Assembly (NCBI GenBank): GCA_029339505.1
Contig: JAQISU010000118.1
Coordinates: forward strand, 3,208,001-3,272,000
Source: Unio delphinus
Taxonomy: Eukaryota; Mollusca; Bivalvia; Unionida; Unionidae
Reading direction: 5' to 3'
DNA length: 64,000 bases
The position numbers and the translations under genes are program-made. The notes beneath the pieces were generated by a model. It was not told where the DNA came from. It did no database searches and was given only the letters and a program-made list of their open reading frames with translations. Each line of letters starts with the position of its first letter. Within the stretch, counting starts at the first letter, position 1. This document shows positions 12,567 to 23,744 of the stretch, one piece after another.

Positions 12567-12774
12567 ATCATTCTAGTCACTAATACGTAATCATCCCTCT
12601 GAAATATACAACAGAAATGTTCAAAAAGATCATCTGAATGAATTATGTACATTTATCTTAATAATAACATGGTTGCATATCACAAACAATTAATATCGAT
12701 CCTTGTTAGAGAATATTTATGGGATCAAAATTTCAGTTCAGGATGTTATATCCAATTAAACACCCAAATAATCT

Positions 12775-13605
12775 GTCAGGCATCATATATTATATATACG
12801 TATACATACAACTGATGCATCAGGGACATACTATTATTTCTGATAATACATATAATTGGCCTGTCAGGCACATACTATTATATTTAAGTACACGTATAAC
12901 TGATCTGTCAGGTACATTATATTAGATCTAATTACACGTGTAATTGATCTGTCAGGTACATTATGCTAGTTGCAATAATACATATAATTGGCCTTTCAGG
13001 CACATACTATTATATTTAAGTACACGTATAACTGATCTGTCAGGTACATTATATTAGATCTAATTACACGTGTAATTGATCTGTCAGGTACATTATATTA
13101 GATCTAATTACACGTGTAATTGATCTGTCAGGTACATTATACTAGTTGTAATAATACATATAATTGGTCTGTCAGGTACATTATATTAGATCTAATTACA
13201 CGTGTAACTGATCTGTCATGTACATTATACTAGTTGTAATAATACATATAATTGGTCTGTCAGGTACATTATATTAGATCTAATTACACGTGTAATTGAT
13301 CTGTCAGGTACATTATACTACTTGTAATAATACATATAATTGGTCTGTCAGGTACATACTGTTATATTCAAGTACACGTATAACTGATCTGTCAGGTACA
13401 TTATATTAGATCTAATTATACGTGTAATTGATCTGTCAGGTACATTATACTAGTTGTAATAATACATATAATTGGTCTGTCAGGGAAAATATTAGATCTA
13501 ATTACACGTATAACTGATCTGTCAGGTACATTATATTAGTTCTAATAATACATATAATTGGTCTGTCAGATCCCTTTATACACATACTGATCTGTCAATA
13601 TATTT
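12775..13605. repeat. Satellite-like array, about 44-bp units in dimers
   Basis: Tandem units built around CTGTCAGGTACATTATA alternate between a version with TTAGATCTAATTACACGTGT and one with CTAGTTGTAATAATACATAT, giving an approximately 88-bp higher-order unit. The first version carries the perfect palindrome ATTACACGTGTAAT. Confidence 0.85.
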
Positions 13606-14645
13606 GATCAAATTATGAATAGTGTTCTCTTTACTGAGCGAATCAAACACTCTCGTGGCTTTTGCGCGTAGTCTTGTTTACCCCTTATTTCCAAGGGAGT
13701 CTCGACAACAGACATTGTCAACTAGAAGTTCTAATAATACGTCAGACCATAAATAAATCTCCTTTAATCAATCGATGACCACAAAATATATAAACTGAAC
13801 ATTAGCATTTAAATTTCACAATTGCGTGACAGTATCAACTGCATGGCTAGTCCTTGTTAGGATTCCGTAGAGTAAAGTCAGTACTTAAACACCATCAAAT
13901 ACAAATCACAACTTAACACAAGATACAGGGAATTATTTTCGTACTCTATCCTGGGGTCAGTTGCATAATGATTTTGAGCCTGACCGCACCTGTATCATTT
14001 CACCATATTTACCTTCATGCCAACATTAGAAGACGTCTTGACGTAGTGAAACAATCCTCTTCTCAATTATTCTAGTGTGCGAATCAGTCTTTATCAAATA
14101 TAGTTTACATGGAGATAAAGAATCAATCAACACCTTTAGATTTATAAAGGAACTGACTGGCTCATGCAAACTTATCCGGCTCTAACTTGAACTATGAAAC
14201 ATAAACAATGCCATCATGAAATCTCATCAACATTGCCAGGTTTGCCCCCAAAGATTTGCTAATGAATTAGTTATTAAGATGAGTCAATAAACAAATAAAT
14301 AAATTTCATTGTGAAACATAATTATTAGCAGAAACATGGTGACTCCATTTCGCAGACGGCAATTCCTTTTCGCTATCTAAACGGTCAAACCGATTTGTAA
14401 CACTTTTCCTCTGGAAAAGATACATTAAATGATTTGTGAAATGAGTTACTGCATAAAATAATTTTAATTTGTAACATAAAAATGTTGATTGAAACAGTTA
14501 GTACAATTTTCGTCAGTTCTTTTCACAGATGCCATTTTCGCAGTTTATACCCACCGTTTTTGACATGTTCATAAAAATTTTATCGAGAAATCAACTGAAA
14601 AGAAATAATTATCTTAATGGTAGTCTGCCATAGATAAAGCCATAC
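13606..14645. other. Intron sequence without recognisable features
   Basis: Non-repetitive AT-rich sequence inside the first intron of the host gene, with no coding potential that I can support. Confidence 0.6.
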
Positions 14646-14724
14646 CTGTAGTTTGCGACAAAACTTCACTTTTGGAGATCACGATACAAAATAGTGAGAC
14701 AGCTATTCCAGTAAATATATTCAT
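14646..14724 (-). CDS. Host secreted-protein gene, exon 1 (signal peptide)
   Basis: An ATG at 14724 opens 26 codons with a classic signal peptide: MNIFTGIAVSLFCIVI, then a polar region and a GTATGG donor (ACTACAG before it). The exon ends in phase 1, matching all downstream exons (6874-7005, 5665-5787, 4575-5090, 3798-3986). The resulting protein would be about 346 residues: signal peptide, two LDLa repeats, a mucin-like region and a chitin-binding-like end. It is probably secreted. No transmembrane segment is seen. Other exons in the long intron cannot be excluded. Confidence 0.65.
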
Positions 14725-14771
14725 TCCTATTTCACTGATGTAAGTCTAAATGACATGAATGGGATTTTCCT

Positions 14772-14774
<3 letters not shown>

Positions 14775-14840
<66 letters not shown>
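14775..14840. repeat. (TA)n microsatellite
   Basis: More than 30 uninterrupted TA dinucleotides, upstream of the signal-peptide exon on the minus strand. Confidence 0.97.
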
Positions 14841-14842
<2 letters not shown>

Positions 14843-15765
14843 GGTACATAAAAAGGTGAAGGCAAATCACGTGAAAGGAAGGATAACCTACTTTGAGTAA
14901 TCGACAAAATTTTACAAATTGAATCACATAAATGGCATTGACTCCAGGTCAAGGACAATACCTAATTTCACCCCATGCTATCAGCTTTCAAGCACAAAAC
15001 AAAAAGAAACACATGTAGGGAGTGTAGAGGAGTTTGCCATTTGATTAGTATTATCTTTTGAAAAATCAAATGCCAAGTAAACAATTGCTACTAAACCCAA
15101 TATATCCAATATAATTAAATTAGACGTGAGAGCAAACATGCAGTTGTGAATGCTGATATGATTCACTGTGTAATGCAAGTACTTTTGCGCAGTAGGTAAA
15201 CAATCCTGCATTCCCTTTCGGAAGGACTGTACGCATTAATCAGGTAGTCTTCACATAGCAATACAAGTGCTGGTAGATAAAGGGTGCATCTTGTCTAAGA
15301 GGAACTACAGAATGCGGCTTTGAATGAAAGTTTAAATAATATACCTTTTTGTCATGTATACTTAATTTATTTTTCGTGATTGCTCTTTGTGAAGTTATTA
15401 AACAATAAATACTTGAATTCAAAACCTAGAAATGGTTGATATCTACGATTCTAGAGACATTTATTTTACAGTTAAATATATCATTGTGATACATCAAGAC
15501 TGTTGTCATATCGTCTCATTCAATGGTATTGGTACATCAGCACATTCTAGCATCTAAAATCATTCGGAACACTGCGTTTGGATATGTTGTCAAACGTTTA
15601 GGATTATTTTGGGATTTAATTCATTATTCTATAAGTTCCATTTAAAGTTTCACAGGGAAATAAATTATTTTTCGGTTATTATTGGTGTTTTATTTTCCTA
15701 GTACTTAGTATGAGATCACAGAATTGTAACACTTTTGAACCTGACCATGCTCAGTGTGTGTATGT

Positions 15766-15766
<1 letters not shown>

Positions 15767-15817
<51 letters not shown>
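15767..15817. repeat. (GT)n microsatellite
   Basis: Uninterrupted GT run directly next to the SINE remnant at 15819-16083. Confidence 0.97.
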
Positions 15818-15818
<1 letters not shown>

Positions 15819-15819
<1 letters not shown>

Positions 15820-16083
15820 TTTGGATTTTTAACGTAGTTTTAACAATGTTTCAGTCATATCGCAACGATGTCTGCAGTGAGGCAGTTTATAGTGATGTCA
15901 AGCACTGGGGTATCATGCCGCAGACACATAGCATGATGTCCCACCCAGTCACATTATTCTGACACCCGGGCAACCAGTCCTAACACTAACCTCTTAATGC
16001 TGAGCGTCAAGCGAGGCAGCATTTAGTACCATTTTTGTAAGTCTTTGGTATGACTCGGCCGGGAATTGATTCCACGACCTCGT
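15819..16083 (-). mobile_element. tRNA-derived SINE, family 2, head truncated
   Basis: It shares its body with the copies at 29096, 30709 and 31222: GATGTCTGCAGTGAGGCAGT, CAGTCACATTAT, CTCTTAATGCTGA and GACTCGGCCGGG. In the minus direction the last motif is the junction to a tRNA-like head with a GGTTCGAA-type B box; here only the 3' part of the head is left. A (GT)n run abuts its tail. Confidence 0.7.
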
Positions 16084-16159
16084 TAAGGTAAATCTATTTT
16101 ACAATGTATTGTACTTCTTCAACAAACGTTTTCATCTGTAGGTTTTTCTACTACATTGT

Positions 16160-16300
16160 GTCAGTGTTATATGTTTAGCATTATAAACTACATGGTGGTT
16201 TACATGTTTAGCATTATAAACTACATGGAGATTTACATGTTTAGCATTATAAACTACATGGAGATTTACATGTTTAGCATTATAAACTACATGGATTCTT
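16160..16300. repeat. Tandem repeat, about 34-bp unit, four copies
   Basis: Four units of GTTTAGCATTATAAACTACA followed by TGGAGATTTACAT, the first with small changes. Confidence 0.85.
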
Positions 16301-17113
16301 CATCACAACTTTACCATATCTGATCTCACTTGCATGCCTAGTATCAGGGTGAAAGCGTACATATTCTGTTAAAGTGTTCTTTACGTTTTTCTTGTAATGA
16401 AAAGGAGGCCAAAAGAGCACTGATTTTATAGAAGGTATGTTTTCTTAACAGTTAGGATATATTTTTACATAAATATATGTTTTTATGTGGCACTTTAATG
16501 AGAGTTTTTAATGGTGTATATAGTTTATGTGTGTTGATTAACCAAAGTAGGAATCTCAAAATGTTCAATTGTAATGACAGTTCTGCAGATTTGTTTCAGT
16601 AAATGAATCACCATAGCCATTATAATACGATCCAGAGTATGAAATAAGTAAAAAATAAAAGTAATTGCTGAGTTGATGTAAAAATAAATGTAAAAAAAGT
16701 ATGTTAAGGAAAGATAGACCAAATATCAGCCGATCAATAAAGCTGACTTGTGTCTGTCATAGATAATCCACCAAAGGTTTGGAGAATGTTTAGATTTTGT
16801 GGTAATACGGTGTATATCGGTAAGTCTAACATATCAGGGTCAGTGTGGCCTAATTATTGTATAAATCTATTACTAATCTTCATTCAAACCAACTTTAATA
16901 TTTACATCATAAGTTGCATTTTTATTTATTTAATCATTGCGAATGAAAATATAACATTCCAAATAGGCAATTATAAATTCATTTATGGATAGGATTTCAG
17001 GAGTTCAGTAGCAGCAGAACTACGTTGTGTGACAGCACACTGCTCAGGGATGTGACGAGTTTACTTATTCCATGAATGCTCCATTGGAAACAAGTGTGTG
17101 TGTTTGTAAATAT

Positions 17114-17115
<2 letters not shown>
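16301..17115. other. No gene seen
   Basis: AT-rich sequence. The short frames present have no recognisable domain or codon structure. Confidence 0.5.

Positions 17116-17116
<1 letters not shown>

Positions 17117-17159
<43 letters not shown>
17117..17159. repeat. (GA)n microsatellite
   Basis: Uninterrupted GA repeats followed by GACAGCGAGAGAGA. Confidence 0.95.
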
Positions 17160-17162
<3 letters not shown>

Positions 17163-17279
17163 CGAGAGAGAATTATTGTTCATCTTTACTTGCATTCAGC
17201 CAGCAACCTCAATTATTAAACTTTGTTAAATATTTTGATTGTGGTACGTTTGAAACTTGCAGTCAATAAAAGCGCATCT

Positions 17280-17283
<4 letters not shown>

Positions 17284-17331
<48 letters not shown>
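17284..17331. repeat. (CA)n microsatellite
   Basis: Uninterrupted CA repeats. Confidence 0.95.
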
Positions 17332-17334
<3 letters not shown>

Positions 17335-18397
17335 TAATAGTTCCATATCTTTATTAGTCGCATCGGAAATTATATCCATAACGTAAAGTTAGAAACGAAA
17401 ACTAATATACCTCTAAATAAATGGCACTATGAAAACCCGAATTTAAACCGTCATGAAACCCGATCTAACCAATGTCACGCCCAACAACATTGAGATATAG
17501 TACTTCTAATTTGTATTTCCATTTGTGTTCGCCTTATCTATATATAATAGGGTCTCATTTGAGGAATGAAGTTACATATTCTTCTTTTTAATACTTTTGT
17601 TTCTTAAGTTTACATCACATTGACTGTACTGTAAATGTACAAATGACACTCGTGTGTCTGTGTATGTTACTTAATGTAGCTATAGCTTTACGAGGATGCA
17701 GAGACTTGAAGGGCAGGACTCTTGGACCTTAATGGAAAATTCAGTTACACTTGTCCATAGGTTTCACATGAGAATGGTAGTATGGGTTCGAAAACGTTTA
17801 AATGGATAAATGGTAACAGTGTTACAGGTGACTGACCGGGAGGGGAGGGGGGGCATATTAATATTAGACTTGACCTCAAAAAGACCCAATATAGTTAGAT
17901 ATGGGGAATCTTATTTTCAGTTCGTCCATAGTTTTATGAAGTCAGAAGTGTTTATAGCCTTATAAGTTTTGATAGGGTCAAAAGTGAATCATCGGGTCAA
18001 TAAACTGTTACATAAAATGGATATGACAAATAAAGTATTTGTAAACGTATTAAGTTGTCCAATAATTTACCGGACACACAGAAACCATGCCAGAATATTA
18101 GGTTAAATTGGCATGGATTAAAAGTGGTACTAAAATTACGAAAATATCCGGTACTCTAGCGGAGACTAAGAAAATCTAAACTATGAATATTCAAACTACC
18201 TAGACTAACAGTAGCACTAAAAGTCCAATATTGTACTAAACTTTAATGCAAACTAAAAATTATCTGGAATTTGTTTCTTTCTCTGAAAATTGACTTTATC
18301 TGCCATCCATTTCCTAGCTGTCCCTACGTACACTATTGTTTTTTGGATCTTCTCATCTGCACTTGAACATCATTAAGTGTCTGGCTTTAGTCACATT
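17332..18397. other. No gene seen
   Basis: Non-coding sequence with scattered short frames and no recognisable feature before the SINE at 18398. Confidence 0.5.
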
Positions 18398-18641
18398 TAG
18401 CCAAATGGCCGAGCGGACTAAAGCGCTCTCCATTACAGATCACTGCCATCTAATCCATGTCTGTGTGGGTTCGAGTCTCAGATTCAGCCAATGTGGGTAT
18501 GTGAGAAAGCTTGTCAGTAGCTTCTTGTGGGTCACTTCTTTTCGGTGGTTTTCCATAGGTTCTTCCTCCACCATTAATACTGGCCGCCATATATAGCCTA
18601 TCGTGTACTGAAAAAATGGCGTTAAACTCTACAACAACAAC
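18398..18641 (+). mobile_element. tRNA-derived SINE, family 1
   Basis: The head has a Pol III A-box-like TGGCCGAGCGGACTAAAGCG and a B-box GGTTCGAGTC about 45 bp later. The body is shared with copies at 30069-30318 and 32951-33157, including AAAGCTTG.CAGTAGCTTCT and CTTCCTCCACCATTAATACT then GGCCGCCAT, and it ends in an ACAAC repeat. The 3' domain resembles the conserved Nin-type domain known from mollusc and other metazoan SINEs; that comparison is from memory. Confidence 0.8.
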
Positions 18642-18889
18642 ACACTGAACTCCACTCTGCTGACAGGTAACTGAAGCTTGATGCCGTTACTGTACCAACC
18701 GGTACTGCTGAAACTCTTTGGCATTCATATCCATTGACGTAAATATGAATTAACCATTCTCTAGACTGCTAATACGACCGTCAGTGGGAATTAGTATATT
18801 TGAAGTTGACAAATTATTCTCGGTAAAATACCATGTTGGTAATAAAAGGCTTATACTTACCAGGTAACGCGCTCTTTCTAAAGCTTCTT

Positions 18890-19380
18890 TCCAGTCTTTG
18901 GCGTATCGCTTCGGTTTCGGTTTCCGTTTTAGGCGCCGAAAGTTGGCAAATGGCCTCCTTCGGCATAGTTTCTGCTTCGGCCAAAGCCAAAAGTTAGCTT
19001 TCGGTTTGCTCTCGGTTTCGGACGAAACTGATATTGACTTTCGGTCATCAGCCAAAGATTTATTTCAACTTTCAGAATGCAACACGTTGCGTCTATTACT
19101 CTGCTTGTCAGCCGGTCAGTCGGCGCTAGGTAATTTGACATTTAGCGAAGTCCTCTTACTGCAAGCTCTGAATTATTACGTCTAGATTAGTTTTTAATTA
19201 ATGTAGTATTGCATCATGAGACATGCTTATTTAATAAATATTGTCTTCGGCAACTTCAGTTGATCTTTTGATTTCGGTTTTGGTTTTGGGTGAAGATGTA
19301 GTTAAACTCTCAATTTATAACTTTCGGTCTGGTTTCGTTTTCGGCCGAAACCAGAAATTTAGTTTCGGTCGGCCTATAAC
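18890..19380. repeat. TTCGG/CCGAA-rich repetitive stretch
   Basis: Two blocks (18900-19080 and 19255-19380) are dense in TTCGGTTTCGG and its complement, such as TTTCGGCCGAAACC, unlike the AT-rich surroundings. The short frames here follow from the low-complexity composition. It may be the remains of a non-autonomous DNA transposon, but no terminal repeats were pinned down. Confidence 0.4.

Positions 19381-19383
<3 letters not shown>

Positions 19384-19430
<47 letters not shown>
19384..19430. repeat. (GT)n microsatellite
   Basis: Uninterrupted GT repeats next to the TTCGG-rich block. Confidence 0.95.
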
Positions 19431-19431
<1 letters not shown>

Positions 19432-19434
19432 TTT

Positions 19435-20065
19435 CAGCGTATCTCTAAGTTTATCGACAGGAAACGACAGTATAGTAGAAGGCAACAAACCTGATACTCA
19501 TTATCAGAAATGGAAGGTCAGATCTATGAATACATTTGCTGTCATGATATTTATCTTACGCTATAAAGTGTGACATGTTTAATCCAAATTACTTCACGTA
19601 TTAAGCAAGGAGAAGAAATACAATAATCGGGTCGGAATGTTACAATTGGTGGTAGAACTTTGGGTGTATCACTTGATGATGGAAGTGTGTGAGAAATGTT
19701 TCGGCAGATTAGAATATAACTAATGTTGCAAATACATTTACTGCAGAGGATTAAACAGGATCTCCTGTAGTCAATAATGCAGTTTCGTTGCCAGCTCTCA
19801 GTTATATGTGTTTTCAAAACAATTTTTACATGATTATATAGGTAAATTAAAACAACCGAGAACCAGATCATTCAGTAGATGTACGAAGTGCTTGTTTATT
19901 GAAGGAAACTGTTAAAGATAACTAACTTTCATTTTGAGAATTAGTTGCATATTTGTATGACTAAAGAAAACAAAGTGCAAATGCAAAATTAGTTTGTAGA
20001 ACTGTATAAAATATTACAAAATAGTAGCCGATATATTTTGTAAACGTTTTGCACTGAATTGTTAT
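19435..20065. other. No gene seen
   Basis: Non-coding sequence between the microsatellite and the LINE remnant. Confidence 0.5.
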
Positions 20066-20069
20066 TAAC

Positions 20070-20995
20070 ATGAGAACATTAACGTGAAAAAAGGCAATCT
20101 CCAGCTGTGCCAAAATTACAGAACTATCAGTTTGATCAGCGATACTAATAAGGTGATGCTAAAGGTCATCTTGAATAGACTGAACACACAAGCAGAAGAA
20201 ATGATCGCTGAAGAACAGGCAGGATTCCGTTGTGGAAGAAGCACAACAGAACAAATATTCAATCTTAGGGTTCTGTGTGAAAACTACTCACATCAACAAG
20301 TCATCTATCATGTATTCATAGATTTCAAAAAAGGCTTTTGACAGAATGTGGCAAGAGGCATTGTGGGCCACAATGAAGAACTACAAAATGGGTCAAAAGT
20401 TTACCAACACCATCAAGCAGATGTACGACAAGGCTTCCAGTGCAGTAACTGCTCAAGTTTGTGTGGGGGACTTGTTCAAGACAACACTTGGAGTACGGCA
20501 AGGCTGTCTCCTGTCACTCACGCTTTTCAAGCGCATTATTAGTGAAGCCCTGGAGAACCGCTGTGGGACAGTTAGCATTGGAGGGCGTAACATCAGCAAC
20601 CTCCGTTTTGTTGGCGACATTGATGGGCAGGCGAGCAGTCAAGCTAAGTTTGCCACCTTAGTGAAGAACCTGGATAAAACATCTTCCTGATTGGACACCA
20701 TCAGGCACAACGTATGCCATTACGAAGACCTCCTCACCACTGTCAAAAAGAGAAAACTGAAATGGTATCGCCATATCACTAGAGCCAACAGTATATCCAC
20801 AACAGTACTGTAGGGTTGTGTCAAATGTGGTAGAGTGAGAGGAAGACAGAGAAAAAAGTGAAGTAACAACATCATAGAATGGACCAGGAAAGGTTTTGCG
20901 GAGACACAGGCATTGGCACATGATCGAGACAAGTGGAGAGAACTGGTCAGATGTTCAGCAGCACAGTACCTCAACGACCACACTAGGTAAAAAAA
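20070..20995 (+). mobile_element. Decayed non-LTR retrotransposon (LINE) reverse transcriptase
   Basis: Plus-strand frames carry non-LTR reverse transcriptase motifs: NYRTISLIS near the start, EEQAGFRCGRSTTEQIFNLR, VFIDFKKGF and GVRQGCLLS. The catalytic Y/F-ADD box is changed to FVGDID. A frame break lies at about 20343, where KAFDR would be expected. After about 20690 the sequence jumps, by internal deletion, to the C-terminal arm of the same protein type (TTVKKRKLKWYRHI, then RGRQRKK, EWTRKGF and DKWRELV), with in-frame stops. The 3' end is followed by GAT/GAG microsatellites. It is a dead 5'-truncated copy. Confidence 0.85.
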
Positions 20996-20997
20996 CT

Positions 20998-21050
20998 GAT
21001 GATGATGATGAGGAGGAGGAGGAGGAGGAGGAGGAGGAGGAGGAGGAGGA
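20998..21050. repeat. (GAT)n/(GAG)n microsatellite at LINE 3' end
   Basis: Four GAT units followed by about 13 GAG/GGA units directly after the LINE remnant. Many non-LTR elements end in such simple repeats. Confidence 0.9.
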
Positions 21051-21934
21051 AATCTAGAGGTAAAGAGCAAAACCATACCTATTGCAAAATATTATTGCCG
21101 AAACAATACAACTGGAAACACAGATAGGAAATTGGTAATCCGTCCTGTTTCAGCCGCACATGAACGTGTCTAAAAGAAAATGCTTCAGAATACCATTTGT
21201 AGAAGTTGGGAGTATCAGGCCCCGGCTAAGTGGTTAGGGTACCGTAAAAAATGGGTTCTGTGCTTTGCTGGTTCAAAATCCTTCGTAACTGTAACGTTTG
21301 AATCCTACCATGAGTGTATGCAGAGGCAGATATAATGAATGCAGCGGAGTTTTCGAACAATGCAGCTATAATGAATACATGCGTGTCTTCGGACAATGCA
21401 ACTATAATGAATGCGCGGAGCTTACATGAGTGTTTTCGGACAAGGCGCTCTCTTGTTGTTAGTCGTTCAGTTAGTTTGATAATGACATTGAAATAAATAA
21501 CTGTTCAGGCTTTTACGAGTGACTGATTACGTCAATTGTATTCGGAACTGTCTGTAGCACACATACATTAGATGACGGTTTGGTTTGCTTGAAAGGCAGT
21601 GTATGTGTTGCAAATCAACAGCAGTGTGTCGATGCATGGAATGCCAGGTGCGTGAGAAACTCAGTTTATTGGACCTTGTCCTGCTGATATATATCGTAAA
21701 CAGTACATTCAGATGGCCCATCTGAAAAAAGCTTCGCGGCATGGCACCTGTAAACCGTCCAGATTTCGTTCCCGCACCTTTCAGGAGAAATAACTGTACG
21801 GATCCTTTATGCTCTCTACTGAAGCTTATGTTTTCTTTTTCGTATAAACGAGAAGAGGCTGCGAAACGGCATGAAAACGAAATTTAATTGATAGTCAAAC
21901 ATTTTCTCTGTCTTGTTTATGTTTACAATATATA

Positions 21935-21940
<6 letters not shown>
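21051..21940. other. No gene seen; short tandem motif at 21325-21460
   Basis: Around 21325-21460 a roughly 36-bp motif containing AATGCA.CTATAATGAAT and TTCGGACAA recurs about three times. A tRNA-like segment at about 21215-21300 (CGGCTAAGTGGTTAGGG and GGTTCAAAATCC) may be a degraded SINE head. Nothing codes convincingly. Confidence 0.4.

Positions 21941-22011
<71 letters not shown>
21941..22011. repeat. (TA)n microsatellite
   Basis: About 35 uninterrupted TA units. Confidence 0.97.
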
Positions 22012-22012
<1 letters not shown>

Positions 22013-22925
22013 GAATAAATGCACACTCACGTGTGACTTTATGTGTAAGCTATTATATGAAAGAGTGTATATAACGCTGGTGACATACAACTCTTTGTTT
22101 TGCAAAATTGTTTCATGAACTGTGTCGTTCTGCTTTTATAAATATTTGTCGTAATGTTTATTCCCCAACATCCAGTTATGTTTATCTTTATAATAAACTC
22201 TTCCAAAAATGTTACTACTGAAGTAATGTCTGCAATATATTTTGCATGTTTTATTTTCTTAAGAAACTTTTTTGATCTCATTTTAAAACTGTTTCCAAAT
22301 TTACAATTCAACATTTGGTCACCAAAGATTAATATATTCATATAATTAAAACATTTATCTCAAAGATTTATTACAGACTTTTCTGAAAGAAAATTCCAGT
22401 CGCAACTCGTAATACTAAGTATGATTGTTGTATATGTATTGACTGCAACTTTCCTGTTCCCCAAAATACAAAGAGTTTGCAAACCACAATTCAGTTTTCA
22501 TTTGTAAAAACTCCCAGTTTATAATTGTTGTTCTTGGTTTAATTGTAAAATCAAGAAGAAAACAGAAACGATTTTCTTTTATCGTCTGGATGATAATGAG
22601 CAGGATTTGTTGTCGATTCCTATGTGTGCGGACAATTTATCCTCTATTAACCTCTAACCTCTCTTCAATATAAAATTAAATTTTACGTGACTTTTCAGTG
22701 TTATGATCTCTTCAAGATAAATTTAAACTTGACGTGACTTATCAATGTTATGATCTAATTTTTGACAAGCACTAGGACTAGAAAATTGAATTGTAGTTTC
22801 TAATTCAAAGCTTTGAAAAATGCCATAGTGTATCTTATACATGTTGCTGTTTGTATTATTTATATTGTTCTATTTGGCCTTACTTACAAATAAACAGCAA
22901 TAGATAATATTCCAGTGGTAGCATA
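22012..22925. other. No gene seen
   Basis: AT-rich sequence without coding signal. A short imperfect direct repeat (ACGTGACTTTTCAGTGTTATG and ACGTGACTTATCAATGTTATG) lies near 22685-22755. Confidence 0.5.
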
Positions 22926-22927
22926 CA

Positions 22928-22961
<34 letters not shown>

Positions 22962-23212
22962 TTTTTAAGTATTAGTATTAATTATTATTATTATTATTAT
23001 TACTATTTGTATTATCGTTATTATTATTAGTAGTAGTAGAAGTGTTTATTATTATTTTTAAGTAATATTATTATGATTCATTTTTATTGTTATTATTTTT
23101 ATTTCTTTAATATTATTATTATTATTTATTATTATTATTATTTGTTATTATTATTAATATTATTATTATTACTATTATTATTATTACTACTATTATTATT
23201 ATTTTTATTATT

Positions 23213-23270
<58 letters not shown>

Positions 23271-23271
23271 G
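22928..23271. repeat. (ATT)n imperfect microsatellite
   Basis: About 340 bp of ATT/TTA trinucleotides with interruptions. The long Leu-rich frame through it is an artefact. Confidence 0.95.
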
Positions 23272-23488
23272 TCTATGTAGCAGGAGTTAAAGGCACAATA
23301 GCAAGCACGTAAATGTCGCCCGCACTTGTTGCTCTCTGAGAAGAAACGTCAAAAAACTGTCAGAGAGACCGAACGGGACTTATCAAGGATTCGTGATGGG
23401 GACCAGTTTTTTTCGTTCATGAGCATTAATGGAAGAGTTAGGACTGGCATCAGACACTGAAATGGCGAAATTGTTCTTGAACAGGTAG

Positions 23489-23744
23489 TAGACCGGCAAG
23501 TTGATCCAAGCCTTTTTTTTTTTGACGTAACGGCTTAGACCAACCGCATTATGCATTGACAATGCTGGATCGTTCGTAACGCATATTACAAAGGTTAGTC
23601 TAAATAAATTTATAAATGAATAGCGTGCAGTCCGATCGTTCGCAAATATGCGTTACGAACGATCCAGCATTGTCAGTGCATAATACGGTTGGTCTAAGCC
23701 GTTACGTCGAAATAAAATAAGGCTTAGACCAACTTGCTGGTCTA
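23489..23744. mobile_element. Fold-back MITE with about 100-bp inverted arms
   Basis: Left arm 23489-23587 and right arm 23645-23744 are near-perfect inverted copies (TAGACCGGCAAGTTG at one end, CTTGCTGGTCTA at the other; inner arm end CGTTCGTAACGCATATT/AATATGCGTTACGAACG) around a roughly 57-bp centre. The arms also share GACGTAACGGCTTAGACC. Terminal TA dinucleotides could be the target duplication of a Tc1/mariner-type transposon. No coding capacity, so it would be non-autonomous. Confidence 0.85.

Noticed and set aside
7404..13605. CRISPR-like appearance of regular repeats
   Set aside because: Repeats are directly tandem with no unique spacers, in an animal-type genome.
21215..21300. Possible tRNA gene or SINE head
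   Set aside because: A- and B-box-like strings are present, but no cloverleaf could be formed by eye and no known SINE body follows.
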